A stretch of DNA of 55,812 bases from Synechococcus sp. AG-670-A05 (lineage in GTDB: Bacteria > Cyanobacteriota > Cyanobacteriia > PCC-6307 > Cyanobiaceae). Numbering within the stretch: the first letter of the stretch is position 1; every line of letters starts with the position of its first letter. The notes under the pieces are model-generated. The model ran no database searches. It was not told the DNA's origin and was given only the letters and a program-made list of their open reading frames with translations. Of this stretch, positions 36,591-45,747 are shown piece after piece. The translations under genes were made by a program, and so were the position numbers. The stretch spans positions 1-55,812 of the forward strand of contig QCSJ01000005.1 of the NCBI GenBank assembly GCA_003211535.1, read 5' to 3'.

Positions 36591-37954
36591 CCCGAAATCC
36601 CTCTCCGCCGCTGAAGATCAGCCGCCGCAACAGCCTCGCTGCCCGGCTCCATCAACCGCTGCACCAATCCATCCGCCGACACCAGCGCCGTCGGGCCCGT
36701 ATTGGCCACGCTGAGCAGATCGCGACCGGTTTCAATTGCCCGCAGCTGAGCCAGGGCCAGAAATTGCCTTTGTAATAGCGGGGGATAAGGATCGAGATTG
36801 GCGATAGTCAACAACCATTCAGCCCCCTCTGACGTTGCCTTGGCCAAGGCCCATCCATCGCTGATTTCGTAGCAGATCGCGATGGCTGAGGGTGATGGCC
36901 AGGCCTGCACAAACCGGGAAGCATCGCCGGGCTGAAGCCCCCCCACCGCCGACAGCCCACGGGTGAAGCCGGCCGGCAACGGCGGCAACCACTCACCGAG
37001 GGGCACCAGACGGTGTTTGTCCACGAGGGGCTCCAACTCCGCATGATCAGGCCTTGCCAGCACCACACTGCTGCGCAGCTGCCCTCGAACCCAGCGAAAA
37101 CCCCCGCTGATCAACGGCAACGGCACACCCCCAAAATTAGTGGGTTGCCAGCGGGAGGGCAGGGCTCCCTCTGGGGCCACCAACGCCTCCACCTTCATGG
37201 CCTGGGCCTGCTGCAAAGCCGATGACAATGCTGCGTTGAAGCGCCGCTGGCGCTCCGGGCTGAACTTCTCACGCGTGGGAATCGCCGGCTGCCAGGCGCC
37301 AAGTCGCAGGGCTGAGAGGGCGGGCGGCGGACTCAGACTGAGTGCCCCCAGGGCATGCGCCAGCATCAGGGAGAGCAACCAACCGGTTCTGCGTCTCCCC
37401 CGACGGAGCCAGAGCTGCCAGAGCCCCCAGCCCCAGATCAGCTGAAGCGTGGCCAGCCCGCCGCTGCCCAGCCAGCGGGCCAGGCCAGCCAGTGACCGAT
37501 CCAGGGGCAACACACTCCCGCCGACACCGATCCAGAACAGCGGAGAGCCCTCTAGAAGCAATTCCGCTCCCCCCCAGACCATCGCCAGCAGCAGCACCTG
37601 TCCGATCCGCCAACTCCCGTCCCGCGACCGGCACCAACGGGCCAACAGCGACCAGAGCAGCAGCAGCAGGGCTGCCGCAATGCCGCAGACCAACAAGAGC
37701 GAGAAAGCCACCGGCAGGCTGGACCAAGCCGGCAGACCCATCCAGGTGAGTGGATGCAGGCCAAGAATCCAGCGGTGGCTGATCAGAACAGCAAACAGCC
37801 CCCAGAACGCCGCATCACGCGGTCTGTCCCCCAGCGACCACAGCAGGGCTAAAGCAGGAAGCATCGCCAGCGGACCCGCGACCCCAGGGGCCAGTCCGGC
37901 CAGTACTCCACCCAGAACACTTCGCAGCAGTGGCTGAGATCGGAGATCGCCCAT
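36548..37954 (-). CDS. lnt: Apolipoprotein N-acyltransferase
   Basis: Lnt adds the third acyl chain to lipoproteins in the cytoplasmic membrane. The 468-aa protein has about seven N-terminal membrane helices (for example [22 protein letters not shown]) and a C-terminal nitrilase-type domain. The catalytic triad fits: Glu in VAPEGALPS, Lys in [14 protein letters not shown], Cys in [10 protein letters not shown]. Its start shares CATG with an upstream ATG of the phasin-like gene on the other strand. Confidence 0.92.
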   Translation of the reverse strand: MGDLRSQPLLRSVLGGVLAGLAPGVAGPLAMLPALALLWSLGDRPRDAAFWGLFAVLISHRWILGLHPLTWMGLPAWSSLPVAFSLLLVCGIAAALLLLLWSLLARWCRSRDGSWRIGQVLLLAMVWGGAELLLEGSPLFWIGVGGSVLPLDRSLAGLARWLGSGGLATLQLIWGWGLWQLWLRRGRRRTGWLLSLMLAHALGALSLSPPPALSALRLGAWQPAIPTREKFSPERQRRFNAALSSALQQAQAMKVEALVAPEGALPSRWQPTNFGGVPLPLISGGFRWVRGQLRSSVVLARPDHAELEPLVDKHRLVPLGEWLPPLPAGFTRGLSAVGGLQPGDASRFVQAWPSPSAIAICYEISDGWALAKATSEGAEWLLTIANLDPYPPLLQRQFLALAQLRAIETGRDLLSVANTGPTALVSADGLVQRLMEPGSEAVAAADLQRRRGISGYSRIVGGWSWSSR

Positions 37955-38006
37955 GGTCAGCGATGAGCAGCAGCGTCATCCTGACGCCAGGCCGCAACCG
38001 CCACGG

Positions 38007-38336
38007 ATGGAAACCGCCAACCCCCTGCAACAGCTTCTTGTGCGCGGCCTTGGCACCACAACCCTTGTGGCTGATCGTCTGCGCGGAGTCACGCAGGACT
38101 GGGTGAGTAGCGGCCGTCTGGACCCCAACCAGGCCTCCGCCCTAGTGGACGATGTGATGAAGGCTCTTCGGGGAGAAACCCCGGAACTGGAAGAAAAGGT
38201 GGAGCGGGATATCGAGCGCAACCGCGACAACCTTTTGCAGGATATCGGCGTCGCCAGTCAGAAGGAAGTTGATGAACTGCGCGGACGCATCGACCGGATC
38301 GAGCAGCAGCTGCGTCAGCTCAACCGAGGCGACTGA
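38007..38336 (+). CDS. Phasin-like coiled-coil protein
   Basis: This protein of about 109 aa has the pattern [36 protein letters not shown] followed by an acidic helix and a coiled coil ([18 protein letters not shown]). It resembles the PhaF/phasin-related proteins common in cyanobacteria. Their role there is uncertain; no polyhydroxyalkanoate genes are nearby. I chose ATG 38007; the track's 37953 start would overlap the lnt start. The FKBP gene starts 46 bases later. Confidence 0.7.
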   Translation: METANPLQQLLVRGLGTTTLVADRLRGVTQDWVSSGRLDPNQASALVDDVMKALRGETPELEEKVERDIERNRDNLLQDIGVASQKEVDELRGRIDRIEQQLRQLNRGD

Positions 38337-38382
38337 GCTGACCGTCCTGGGGCCAGAATCAACGCAATCCGATGCGGCAGCC

Positions 38383-38988
38383 ATGCGCGACATCCTGATC
38401 AGTTCCACCGTTTGCGTGCTCTGTCTGCTGTTGGCCCTGGTCAGCCAGCTGGTAGCTCCCACCACCGTCGCCGCCGCAGCCAACAGCTCTGCTGCAACCC
38501 CCAGTGTTGTAAGCAAATCCTCCACCGCAGCGGCACGGCCCAACTTCGAGCTGGACCCGGATGACCCCAACCCAAAGTTATTTGCCATGGCTCCCGACAC
38601 CAACCAGGCCGATGCCTCCGCCCTCGGCGGCCCCCTCGATGCCCCCGACACCCAGATCACTGCCAGTGGGTTGAAGATCACCGAATTGAATGTCGGTGAA
38701 GGAGCCGAAGCCGCTTCCGGCCAGACCGTTCAGGTGCACTACCGGGGAACGCTTGAAAACGGCAAACAGTTCGACGCCAGCTACGACCGAGGTACCCCCT
38801 TCACCTTCCCTCTCGGAGCCGGGCGGGTGATTAAAGGCTGGGATGAAGGGGTGGTTGGCATGAAGGTCGGCGGCAAGCGCAAGCTGATAATTCCACCGGA
38901 CCTTGCCTACGGCAGCCGGGGCGCCGGCGGCGTGATCCCCCCCAACGCCACCCTAGTTTTCGAGGTGGAGTTGCTCGACGTGAAGTGA
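38383..38988 (+). CDS. FKBP-type peptidyl-prolyl isomerase, exported
   Basis: This 201-aa protein begins [20 protein letters not shown], a signal or anchor helix ending near VAAAANSS, then an Ala/Ser-rich linker and a C-terminal FKBP domain ([65 protein letters not shown]). The catalytic-site residues Y, F, D, W and Y of FKBPs are present. It probably folds proteins in the lumen or periplasm. I chose ATG 38383 because it opens the signal peptide. sodN follows 43 bases later. Confidence 0.9.
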   Translation: MRDILISSTVCVLCLLLALVSQLVAPTTVAAAANSSAATPSVVSKSSTAAARPNFELDPDDPNPKLFAMAPDTNQADASALGGPLDAPDTQITASGLKITELNVGEGAEAASGQTVQVHYRGTLENGKQFDASYDRGTPFTFPLGAGRVIKGWDEGVVGMKVGGKRKLIIPPDLAYGSRGAGGVIPPNATLVFEVELLDVK

Positions 38989-38997
38989 TGGGCCGCA

Positions 38998-39029
38998 GTT
39001 AGGCTCACACAAGAAATTTCGTTCCTAAC
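38998..39029 (+). promoter_or_regulatory. Inverted repeat GTTAGG/CCTAAC in the sodN leader
   Basis: GTTAGG (38998-39003) and CCTAAC (39024-39029) are exact inverted repeats. The right arm ends two bases before the sodN ATG at 39032, where a ribosome-binding site would be expected. The loop of 20 bases includes GAAATTTC, itself palindromic. It could be a protein-binding site or an RNA structure controlling sodN translation. Confidence 0.4.
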
Positions 39030-39031
39030 CG

Positions 39032-39505
39032 ATGCTGCGCTCGGCCCTCACCACACTCTTCCGCGCTCTTCCCGCCCCTGTGGCAGAAGCCCACTGCGAC
39101 GGCCCTTGCGGCGTTTATGACCCAGCTTCGGCCCGCGTCGCTGCGGAAGCCGTGCTCTCCATGACCAAGAAGCTCAAGGCCATGGAAGCTCCCGCTGCAG
39201 ATGATGCTGCAGCACTGGCTGCGTACAACAACACCTTCGGTCGCTACGTGGCCATAAAGGAAGAGGAAGCGCAGAAGACCAAAAAGGAATTGCTAATCCT
39301 TTGGACGGACTACTTCAAGGCTGAGCATCTGGCCACCTTCCCCGACCTGCACGACACCCTCTGGAAAGCCGCCAAGCTCTGCAGCGCCTGCAAGGTCAAC
39401 ATCGATCAGGCCAAAGCAGAGGAGCTCATGGCCGCCGTCGAGAAGATCCACGGCATGTTCTGGCAGTCGAAGGGCCGCAGCGACGCCTGGGTCACAGCCT
39501 CCTGA
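39032..39505 (+). CDS. sodN: Nickel superoxide dismutase
   Basis: NiSOD removes superoxide; marine picocyanobacteria often use it instead of iron SOD. The 157-aa precursor has a 20-residue leader (MLRSALTTLFRALPAPVAEA) that is cut to expose the nickel hook HCDGPCGVYDP, in which His1, Cys2 and Cys6 bind nickel. The rest is the four-helix body (YFKAEHLATFPDLHDTLWKAAKL). The SodX peptidase gene follows 41 bases later, and a possible nickel transporter converges on it. Confidence 0.97.
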   Translation: MLRSALTTLFRALPAPVAEAHCDGPCGVYDPASARVAAEAVLSMTKKLKAMEAPAADDAAALAAYNNTFGRYVAIKEEEAQKTKKELLILWTDYFKAEHLATFPDLHDTLWKAAKLCSACKVNIDQAKAEELMAAVEKIHGMFWQSKGRSDAWVTAS

Positions 39506-39508
39506 ATC

Positions 39509-39523
39509 GGAACAACTTGTTCC
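39509..39523 (+). promoter_or_regulatory. Inverted repeat between sodN and sodX
   Basis: GGAACAA-C-TTGTTCC is a 15-base near-perfect palindrome, four bases after the sodN stop. As RNA it can fold as GGAAC/GTTCC with a five-base loop. It might protect the sodN message or limit read-through into sodX, since the enzyme is needed in larger amounts than its peptidase; that is inference. Confidence 0.4.
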
Positions 39524-39546
39524 CTCCTCTGGAAGCAGCAGGCCTC

Positions 39547-39894
39547 ATGGACTTGCTGCTGTTTTTTTTTGGTCATCGGCGGCTGCTTAAGGTTCAGGGA
39601 GATTCCATGCTTCCTCACCTGAAGCCCGAGGATCGGATCCTTATCAACCAGCGAAGCCGTCCAAAACGCGGTGATGTAGTGGTGGCATGGCATCCACACA
39701 AGCCAGGAGTTCGTCTTATCAAGCGGCTGCACTGTCTTGATGCCAACGGCATGCAGCTGCTGGGTGACAACCCATCCGATAGCACCGACAGTCGCCAGCT
39801 GGGGGCCATCCCCAACGCGTTGCTGATTGGTGTGGCTGTTTCGTATATCAGAAAAATTCCAACGAAGTCTTATGCAACCAGATCGCACCGGTGA
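39547..39894 (+). CDS. sodX: NiSOD maturation peptidase SodX (S26 family)
   Basis: SodX is a signal-peptidase-like serine protease that removes the SodN leader. The 115-aa protein has the catalytic Ser in VQGDSMLPHL and the Lys in VRLIKRLHCL, with RGDVVVAWHP and LGDNPSDSTDSRQLG as in S26 peptidases. I chose ATG 39547 (MDLLLFFFGHRR); the track uses a TTG ten residues upstream. Its last 47 bases overlap the 3' end of the metal transporter on the other strand. Confidence 0.92.
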   Translation: MDLLLFFFGHRRLLKVQGDSMLPHLKPEDRILINQRSRPKRGDVVVAWHPHKPGVRLIKRLHCLDANGMQLLGDNPSDSTDSRQLGAIPNALLIGVAVSYIRKIPTKSYATRSHR

Positions 39895-40516
39895 CTATCG
39901 AAAGAATCCCGGTGCCACCCACCAGAAAGGGCAGCAACCGTGTACCGCCGCGCAACGTTAGGAATGACACTACAGCGACCACCAGAACCATCGCTGCTAC
40001 GGAACCGCAGAGGTAGGCCACCAGGTAGCCAAACGCAGCGACGGGAGGCAGCGCCAATGCGGGAATCACCGCCAGCAGATGGCTGGCACCGGCCAGGCCA
40101 TGCAGCAGCCCCAGTCCAGAGGCGGCATGGGCATGGCGCCGGTGGTTGCTTTGACCTCGCACATGCAGATGCAAATGCTGGTGGGGTTGATCACCATCGT
40201 GATGGTGTTCATGGCTGTGCAGCTCCAGCCCGAAAGCCGTTCTCACCGCCAGAGCACCCACCACCAACAGAGCGACACCCACCAAAAATTCCGCCCAGTT
40301 GGACATCGTGTCGACGTGGACCAGATCCTTGAGCCCGATCGAAATCAAAGCCAGGAGCACCACTCCGGCCGAATGACCGGCTCCCCAGGCCAGACCTGCC
40401 CGCAACGCCGGCAATGGTTTGCGCAACGAGAACGGGGCCATGGCCACCAGATGATCAGCGCCGCCGACGACGTGAACGGCACCGGCTGCAAAACCGGTCA
40501 GGATGCTGATCAACAA
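39848..40516 (-). CDS. NicO/UreH-type nickel/cobalt transporter-like protein
   Basis: This 222-aa protein has about six membrane helices, with GFAAGAVHVVGGADHLVAM in the first, a metal-binding H-x4-DH-like motif, and LAWGAGHSAGVVLLALI in the second. A histidine-rich loop (HSHEHHHDGDQPHQHLHLH) joins the two halves. It resembles nickel transporters found next to sodN in marine picocyanobacteria (sodT). Direction of transport is not certain. No ATG is available; TTG 40516 or 40513 is likely. It lies 40 bases after trpC on the same strand, and its end overlaps sodX. Confidence 0.8.
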   Translation of the reverse strand: MLISILTGFAAGAVHVVGGADHLVAMAPFSLRKPLPALRAGLAWGAGHSAGVVLLALISIGLKDLVHVDTMSNWAEFLVGVALLVVGALAVRTAFGLELHSHEHHHDGDQPHQHLHLHVRGQSNHRRHAHAASGLGLLHGLAGASHLLAVIPALALPPVAAFGYLVAYLCGSVAAMVLVVAVVSFLTLRGGTRLLPFLVGGTGILSIVTGAIWLHKTSLEFF

Positions 40517-40556
40517 AGCACTGCTTTTAAAAAAATCATTCTGCAGGACCAGTTGG

Positions 40557-41441
40557 CTAACCCTGAATCAATTTGGTCAAAGTCGACTGAACGTCCTCCT
40601 GACGCATCAGCGCCTCTCCGACCAGCACGGCATCGGCACCAGCGACCTGCACGCGGTCCAAGTCAGACCGCTCGAACAGGCCTGATTCACTCACCAGCAA
40701 CGCTTGCTGATCCCGAAGGCGGTCGCCGAAGCGCTGCATGAGCTGCTCGGTGGTGGCCAGATCGATTTCAAAGCTGGTTAGGTCACGGTTGTTGATGCCG
40801 ATCAAGGGGAACCCCCCAAGGTTGAGCACCCGCTCCATCTCGGCGGCATCGTGGACTTCAACAAGTACATCAAGTCCCAGAGCCGCCGCCGCCTTCTGCA
40901 GATACCGCAGGTCCTGATCCGTCAGGATCGCTGCGATCAGCAACACGGCATCGGCACCAGCCGCTCGAGCCTGAAACAACTGATAGGGGCTGAGGACGAA
41001 CTCCTTGCACAGCAAGGGCAGCTCCACCGCCTGCCGCACCTCGACCAGAACCTCGAATCCCCCCTGGAAAAAGGTCTTGTCGGTGAGCACAGACAGGCAG
41101 CGTGCACCGCCGGCGGCATAGGCCCTCGCGATGGCCACCGGGTCAAAGTCCTCGCGGATCACCCCTTTGCTGGGGCTTGCCTTCTTCACTTCAGCGATGA
41201 CTGCAGGCTGCACCGGAGGCTCTCGCAGAGCTGCCAGAAAGTCCCGTGTGGGAGGCAGATCCTCGATCTGACGCTTGAGGGTCTGTAACGGCACCCGTTC
41301 GCGGGCTGCATCCACCTCACGGTCCTTGGCCCAGACGATCTTTTCAAGAATGTTTCTGGGTTCCTCCTCATCGTGGGGAACGGCGTACTCCAGATGCGCC
41401 ACACGCACCTTGGGGTTGGGGGGACGACGACGGATCTCCAT
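40557..41441 (-). CDS. trpC: Indole-3-glycerol phosphate synthase
   Basis: TrpC closes the indole ring in tryptophan synthesis. The protein has [79 protein letters not shown] and [13 protein letters not shown] chose ATG 41441 ([19 protein letters not shown]); the track adds 55 unlikely residues. lpdA ends 46 bases upstream on the same strand, and the metal transporter follows 40 bases downstream. Confidence 0.94.
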   Translation of the reverse strand: MEIRRRPPNPKVRVAHLEYAVPHDEEEPRNILEKIVWAKDREVDAARERVPLQTLKRQIEDLPPTRDFLAALREPPVQPAVIAEVKKASPSKGVIREDFDPVAIARAYAAGGARCLSVLTDKTFFQGGFEVLVEVRQAVELPLLCKEFVLSPYQLFQARAAGADAVLLIAAILTDQDLRYLQKAAAALGLDVLVEVHDAAEMERVLNLGGFPLIGINNRDLTSFEIDLATTEQLMQRFGDRLRDQQALLVSESGLFERSDLDRVQVAGADAVLVGEALMRQEDVQSTLTKLIQG

Positions 41442-41487
41442 GAAACGGGGGGAGGTTGGTGGCGTTGAAAGGTGAACTAGCGTTGGA

Positions 41488-42930
41488 TCAGGCCACGAGC
41501 TGCGAGGCAGCCTGCTTGTAGGACACTTCCACGACTTCACTGAGCGTTGGGTGCGTATGCACCTCGGTTGACAACTGCCGCACGCTCTGACGACGGGCCA
41601 CGGCATTGGCCACTTCCTGAATCAAATCAGCGGCGTGAAGTCCGTAGATGTGGGCCCCAAGCACTTCTCCGCTGGTTTTGTTGAACAGCAGCTTCATCAG
41701 GCCGTCGCTCTCCAGTTCAGCCAGTGCCTTGGAATTGGCCTTGAAATAGCTGCGAACTGAACCCAGATCGAAGCCCTCCTGGGCGGCGAGTTCCCTGGCA
41801 TCGGCTTCGCTCAGGCCCACCGAGCTGATTTCGGGATGGGTGAAGGTGGCTGCTGGGATGCTCCGGTAGTCGATCTCGCGGCTGTTGCCCAGGATGTTAT
41901 CAATCGCTACCGAACCTTGGGCTGCTGCGGTGTGCGCCAGCATCAATTTGCCCGTCAGGTCACCGACAGCCCAGAGGTGAGGAACGGGCTGATCGTTGAC
42001 CAGCACACGCATCTGGTCGTCGATGGGCACGAAACCACGGTTGGTTTCCACGTTCATAGTCTCGAGATTGAGGCCCTTGCTGCTAGGAACCCGGCCCGTG
42101 GCCACAAGCACTGCATCTACCTCGAGGGTCTCCACCAGCGCACGGCTGTTGAAATCAGCCAGCTCGATCTGCACCGGGCAGCCAGGCGTGACCTTGCGGG
42201 CTAGAAGACCGGAGCGCGCATCGATGTCGCGGCTGTCGATGAGATGACGGCCGGCGATCTTGGCGATGTCTGGATCAAAGGTGGGCATCACCTTGTCCAT
42301 CGCTTCGATCATCGTCACTTCACAACCGAGAGCGGTATATACATCAGCGAACTCAAGGCCGATGTAACCGCTGCCGATGATGGCAATCCAACGGGGCAGC
42401 CACTCGAGGTTGATGGCTTCATCGCTGGTGAAGACCGTGCGTCCATCGGTCTTAATGCCGGGAGGGACAAACGGATCGGAACCTGTGGCCAGGATCACGT
42501 CCTTAGCTGTGATCAGTCGGTCGACACCGCTTAGTTCCCGCAGTCCGACCCGCTGTGATCCCTCCAGACGACCATGGCCGCGAAGGATCGTTACATCGGC
42601 CCGTTCGAGGGTTTTGGTGAGGTTGGTGCGGATCGTCTGCACCAGATTGTTGGCGTGATCTGCGATCTTCTGGCGCTCGAACCGCACAGGAGCCGCGTGG
42701 ATTCCGAAACTGGCCAGGTGCTGATCATCCGCTAGTTGCCTCACCTTGCCGCTGGCGGCCAGGAGCGCCTTGGAAGGGACACAGCCGCGGTTGACGCAGG
42801 TACCCCCCATGTCCCGCGATTCGACAATGGCGGTTTTGAGGCCATGCTCTGCGGCATGTTTGGCCGCATCGAACCCGCCATAGCCGGCACCGATGACGAT
42901 GACGTCGAAGTCGAAGCTGGCGTCGCTCAC
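41488..42930 (-). CDS. lpdA: Dihydrolipoyl dehydrogenase
   Basis: LpdA is the E3 subunit that reoxidises lipoyl groups in the pyruvate dehydrogenase complex and glycine cleavage. The 480-aa protein has the FAD loop [18 protein letters not shown], the redox disulfide [13 protein letters not shown], a second nucleotide loop [15 protein letters not shown], and the C-terminal [13 protein letters not shown] with the catalytic His. I chose GTG 42930, which overlaps the SpoU methyltransferase stop as GTGA; the track's 43 extra residues lie inside that gene. pdhA is at 33 kb. Confidence 0.94.
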   Translation of the reverse strand: MSDASFDFDVIVIGAGYGGFDAAKHAAEHGLKTAIVESRDMGGTCVNRGCVPSKALLAASGKVRQLADDQHLASFGIHAAPVRFERQKIADHANNLVQTIRTNLTKTLERADVTILRGHGRLEGSQRVGLRELSGVDRLITAKDVILATGSDPFVPPGIKTDGRTVFTSDEAINLEWLPRWIAIIGSGYIGLEFADVYTALGCEVTMIEAMDKVMPTFDPDIAKIAGRHLIDSRDIDARSGLLARKVTPGCPVQIELADFNSRALVETLEVDAVLVATGRVPSSKGLNLETMNVETNRGFVPIDDQMRVLVNDQPVPHLWAVGDLTGKLMLAHTAAAQGSVAIDNILGNSREIDYRSIPAATFTHPEISSVGLSEADARELAAQEGFDLGSVRSYFKANSKALAELESDGLMKLLFNKTSGEVLGAHIYGLHAADLIQEVANAVARRQSVRQLSTEVHTHPTLSEVVEVSYKQAASQLVA

Positions 42931-43775
42931 CCGTGCTGCTGCGATGTGGCCGTCATTGTGGCCCGTCGACGCTCCAGCAGGAGAGGCACCGCGGCGACGG
43001 CCACATTCAGCGACTCCACCCGAGGACTGTGGGGCAGGGTCACGGCATGGGTACAGCAAGCAAGTAGCTCCGGATGAAGTCCCGCCCCCTCAGTACCCAG
43101 CACGAGTGCCGTCGGCAGCCGCCAGTCCAGATCCCAGTAGGGCACCGGTCGAATCGGAGCGGCTGAATCCCGCACGAGGGTGGCCACCACTTGGATCCCC
43201 GCAGCGGCCAGTCGCTTGAGTTGCTCTGTCAATTGGCTGACCGCCGTTCCCTCATCGGGTCCGAAGCGTTGGTATGGAAGTTGCAGCAGTGCTCCAGCTG
43301 AAGCGCGAAGGCTTTTGCTGCCAAGCGGGTCAACCCCTGATCCCAACCAGACGCTCTGGACATCAGCCGCCAACGCCGTCCGCAACAAAGTTCCGAGGTT
43401 GCCTGGATCCTGAATCCGATCCAGCACTAGCAGGAAGTTCACGTCCGTTGGCGGATTCGGCAAGACGTCCAACGGACACAGGCACGCGACACCATCCGGT
43501 GTGATGGTGCTGAGGGCCGCCTTCAGCACCTCTTCGGTGACGAGACGAATCGGCGCGGATGCCTCTAGGTCATTGAGGAGCCGTTGATGGTGCAGACACC
43601 ATCGCTCCGTGGCAACCAATTCGACCGGCTTGCGATTGCAATGAATAAGCTCCTGCAGAAGATGGGTGCCCTCAAGCAGCAAGAGCCCTTCGTCTTCTCG
43701 ACCTTGACGGCTAGACAACGACCGTAACCGCTTGACCAGTGGGTTTCTGCGACTGCTGATCAACGAATCCGACAC
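42927..43775 (-). CDS. SpoU/TrmH family RNA 2'-O-methyltransferase
   Basis: SPOUT-fold enzymes of this type methylate ribose in rRNA or tRNA using SAM in a trefoil knot. The 282-aa protein has an N-terminal substrate-binding part (NPLVKRLRSLSSRQGREDEGLLLLEG), then motif 1 LVLDRIQDPGNLGTLLRTALA, motif 2 LVLGTEGAGLHPEL and motif 3 SLNVAVAAVPLLLERRR. The exact target is unknown. It is coupled to lpdA (GTGA) and follows the 82-aa gene by 17 bases. Confidence 0.88.
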   Translation of the reverse strand: MSDSLISSRRNPLVKRLRSLSSRQGREDEGLLLLEGTHLLQELIHCNRKPVELVATERWCLHHQRLLNDLEASAPIRLVTEEVLKAALSTITPDGVACLCPLDVLPNPPTDVNFLLVLDRIQDPGNLGTLLRTALAADVQSVWLGSGVDPLGSKSLRASAGALLQLPYQRFGPDEGTAVSQLTEQLKRLAAAGIQVVATLVRDSAAPIRPVPYWDLDWRLPTALVLGTEGAGLHPELLACCTHAVTLPHSPRVESLNVAVAAVPLLLERRRATMTATSQQHG

Positions 43776-43792
43776 ACTCGACAGGGTGAGAT

Positions 43793-44041
43793 TTAGAAGC
43801 TCGTGTGCTTACGAACCTTCAGTTCTTTGCGAAGTGACAAATCCGAACCGTCCAGATCAAGTCCATTAATCGCTGCGATTTCTCCTTTCAATCCCTCAGC
43901 TGCGAGATTTTCGATCATTTTGTTGATCACTTGATCCTCAACGGCAGCCTGATCGATGGAATCAGGGGTCAGGCGTTCAAGGAAGCGACCGACCTTGGCA
44001 GCGACGACTTCCGACGCATTGGAAATCTTCAGGACGATCAT
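43793..44041 (-). CDS. Small conserved-type hypothetical protein
   Basis: This 82-aa protein (MIVLKISNASEVVAAKVGRFLERLTPDSIDQA, then QVINKMIENLAAEGLKGEIAAINGLDL) is soluble and probably helical at first with a beta end. I do not recognise a domain. A GGAAGGAGA-type site lies right before the ATG (minus strand TCTCCTTCC region). It begins the run with the SpoU methyltransferase, lpdA and trpC, 34 bases after the tRNA-Leu gene. Confidence 0.65.
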   Translation of the reverse strand: MIVLKISNASEVVAAKVGRFLERLTPDSIDQAAVEDQVINKMIENLAAEGLKGEIAAINGLDLDGSDLSLRKELKVRKHTSF

Positions 44042-44075
44042 ATTGGAAGGAGAATCAATCTCCCTTCAACGGTAG

Positions 44076-44159
44076 TGCGGATGGGGAGACTTGAACTCCC
44101 ACGATGTTGCCACCACTAGTACCTGAAACTAGCGCGTCTACCAATTCCGCCACATCCGC
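44076..44159 (-). tRNA. tRNA-Leu (anticodon CAG)
   Basis: The minus strand folds as a class II tRNA: acceptor GCGGATG/CATCCGC, TGGCGGAATTGGTAGACGC D arm, anticodon stem CTAGT/ACTAG with loop TTCAGGT (anticodon CAG), a long variable arm, and GAGTTCAAGTCTC T arm. The discriminator base is A and CCA is not encoded. It reads CUG leucine codons. Confidence 0.95.
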
Positions 44160-44254
44160 TGGCGTGTCGCCCAAGCGACAAAGAGAACATACGGCATCGT
44201 CACCCCGGCCCCGATCGACGAAATGGTGTCCGTTGAAACCAGTTTCCGTGCCGG

Positions 44255-44266
44255 CCGTCTAGACGG
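44255..44266. promoter_or_regulatory. 12-base palindrome upstream of murA
   Basis: CCGTCTAGACGG is a perfect palindrome, 49 bases before the murA ATG, in the 156-base gap between tRNA-Leu and murA. It could be an operator. A separate short hairpin (TGTCGC-CCAA-GCGACA) lies near 44165-44180. Neither has a known match. Confidence 0.3.
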
Positions 44267-44315
44267 TCTTACATCTGATTGTCAAACTGCGTGAAATCTG
44301 GAAGCAGGGCGGGAA

Positions 44316-45617
44316 ATGGCAGCGGCGTCCGCGGTGTACCAGGAGATTCTCAATCCGTGTCTCTCGATAGAGGGTCGATGTCGTCTACAGGGGGTGCTGA
44401 AGGTCAGTGGAGCCAAGAATTCAGCCCTGGTGTTGATGACCGCCGGCCTGCTCACCGATGAGGTCGTGGAACTCACCAACGTTCCCAACCTCACCGATAT
44501 CGACAGCATGGGCCGGATCCTGTCTGCCCTGGGAGTTCATGTTGATCACTCGGATAACAGTATTGCTCTAAACGCAGCAACCCTCAGCAGTCACGAACCT
44601 CCGTACGAACTAGTCAACAGCCTTCGCGCCAGCTTCTTCTGCATCGGTTCACTGCTGGGCCGTTCAGGGCACGCCAGAGTGCCCCTGCCGGGCGGTTGCC
44701 GCATCGGAGCTCGTCCCGTTGTCGAACACATCCGCGGTCTTAAGGCGTTGGGGGCGCACGTCAGCGTTGAACACGGCATCGTGACGGCTTCGGTCAAAGG
44801 CAGCAACAAGCGACTAACGGGTGCGTCCATCGTTCTGGATTGTCCAAGTGTCGGGGCCACCGAAACACTGCTGATGGCAGCAGTGCTGGCCGATGGAACC
44901 ACCATGATTGAGAACGCTGCCCAGGAGCCTGAGGTTCAGGATCTGTCCAACCTTCTAATCCAGATGGGTGCGGAGATCAGCGGCGCCGGGGGACCGGTGA
45001 TCACGATTCGGGGTGTCGAGCGTCTCCATGGCGTCCGCAACTATCCGGTGATCCCCGATCGAATCGAAGCGGGCACCTTTCTGCTGGCTGCGGCGATCAC
45101 CCGATCACCAATGCGGGTGGAACCGGTCATTCCCGAGCACCTCAGCGCAGTGCTGCAAAAGCTCAGGGACTGCGGCTGCAAACTGGACATCGATCAGACG
45201 GGAATCTCCATCACTCCCGGTGAAATTCAGGCTGTCGACATCACCACCCAACCATTCCCCGGCTTTCCTACCGACCTTCAGGCTCCGTTCATGGCATTGA
45301 TGACAACGGCCAAGGGAACCAGCGTGATCAGCGAAAAAATTTATGAGAACCGACTTCAGCATGTCGCTGAGCTCCAGCGCATGGGAGCATCCATCCGCGT
45401 TGAAAGCAGCACCGCTATTATTGAAGGGGTTATCGAGCTCAGCGCCGCCCCTGTTATCGGCAGTGATCTGAGAGCGGCAGCGGCGATGGTGCTTGCGGGC
45501 CTTGCGGCAAATGGCACTACCAAGGTGTCCGGTCTCGAGCATCTGGACCGTGGCTACGACAATGTCGAGGCCAAGCTAAATGCAGTCGGCGCCAACTTAA
45601 AACGACAGCAAAGCTGA
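44316..45617 (+). CDS. murA: UDP-N-acetylglucosamine 1-carboxyvinyltransferase
   Basis: MurA adds enolpyruvate to UDP-GlcNAc, the first committed step of peptidoglycan synthesis. The 433-aa protein has LQGVLKVSGAKNSALVLM, the active-site loop with Cys in LPGGCRIGARPVVEHI, FLLAAAITRSPM and the C-terminal DLRAAAAMVLAGLAANGTTKV. Its length is normal. A tRNA-Leu gene follows 34 bases after its stop. Confidence 0.94.
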   Translation: MAAASAVYQEILNPCLSIEGRCRLQGVLKVSGAKNSALVLMTAGLLTDEVVELTNVPNLTDIDSMGRILSALGVHVDHSDNSIALNAATLSSHEPPYELVNSLRASFFCIGSLLGRSGHARVPLPGGCRIGARPVVEHIRGLKALGAHVSVEHGIVTASVKGSNKRLTGASIVLDCPSVGATETLLMAAVLADGTTMIENAAQEPEVQDLSNLLIQMGAEISGAGGPVITIRGVERLHGVRNYPVIPDRIEAGTFLLAAAITRSPMRVEPVIPEHLSAVLQKLRDCGCKLDIDQTGISITPGEIQAVDITTQPFPGFPTDLQAPFMALMTTAKGTSVISEKIYENRLQHVAELQRMGASIRVESSTAIIEGVIELSAAPVIGSDLRAAAAMVLAGLAANGTTKVSGLEHLDRGYDNVEAKLNAVGANLKRQQS

Positions 45618-45651
45618 AGTCGGGGGCATCACTCCATACAATCCCTTTTGC

Positions 45652-45734
45652 GGGAGCCTGGCGGAATTGGTAGACGCAGCTGACTCAAAATCAGCCGGCC
45701 ACTGGTCTTGGGGGTTCAAGTCCCCCGGCTCCCA
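45652..45734 (+). tRNA. tRNA-Leu (anticodon CAA)
   Basis: A class II tRNA: acceptor GGGAGCC/GGCTCCC, GGCGGAATTGGTAGACGC D arm, anticodon stem GCTGA/TCAGC with loop CTCAAAA (anticodon CAA), long variable arm and GGGGGTTCAAGTCCCCC T arm. The discriminator is A; CCA is not encoded. argD starts 13 bases later, so the two may share a transcript. It reads UUG codons. Confidence 0.95.
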
Positions 45735-45747
45735 TCCAGAGGCGGTG

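Noticed and set aside
45667-45747. argD start inside tRNA-Leu(CAA)
   Set aside because: The extra 27 residues are translated tRNA; ATG 45748 gives the family start.
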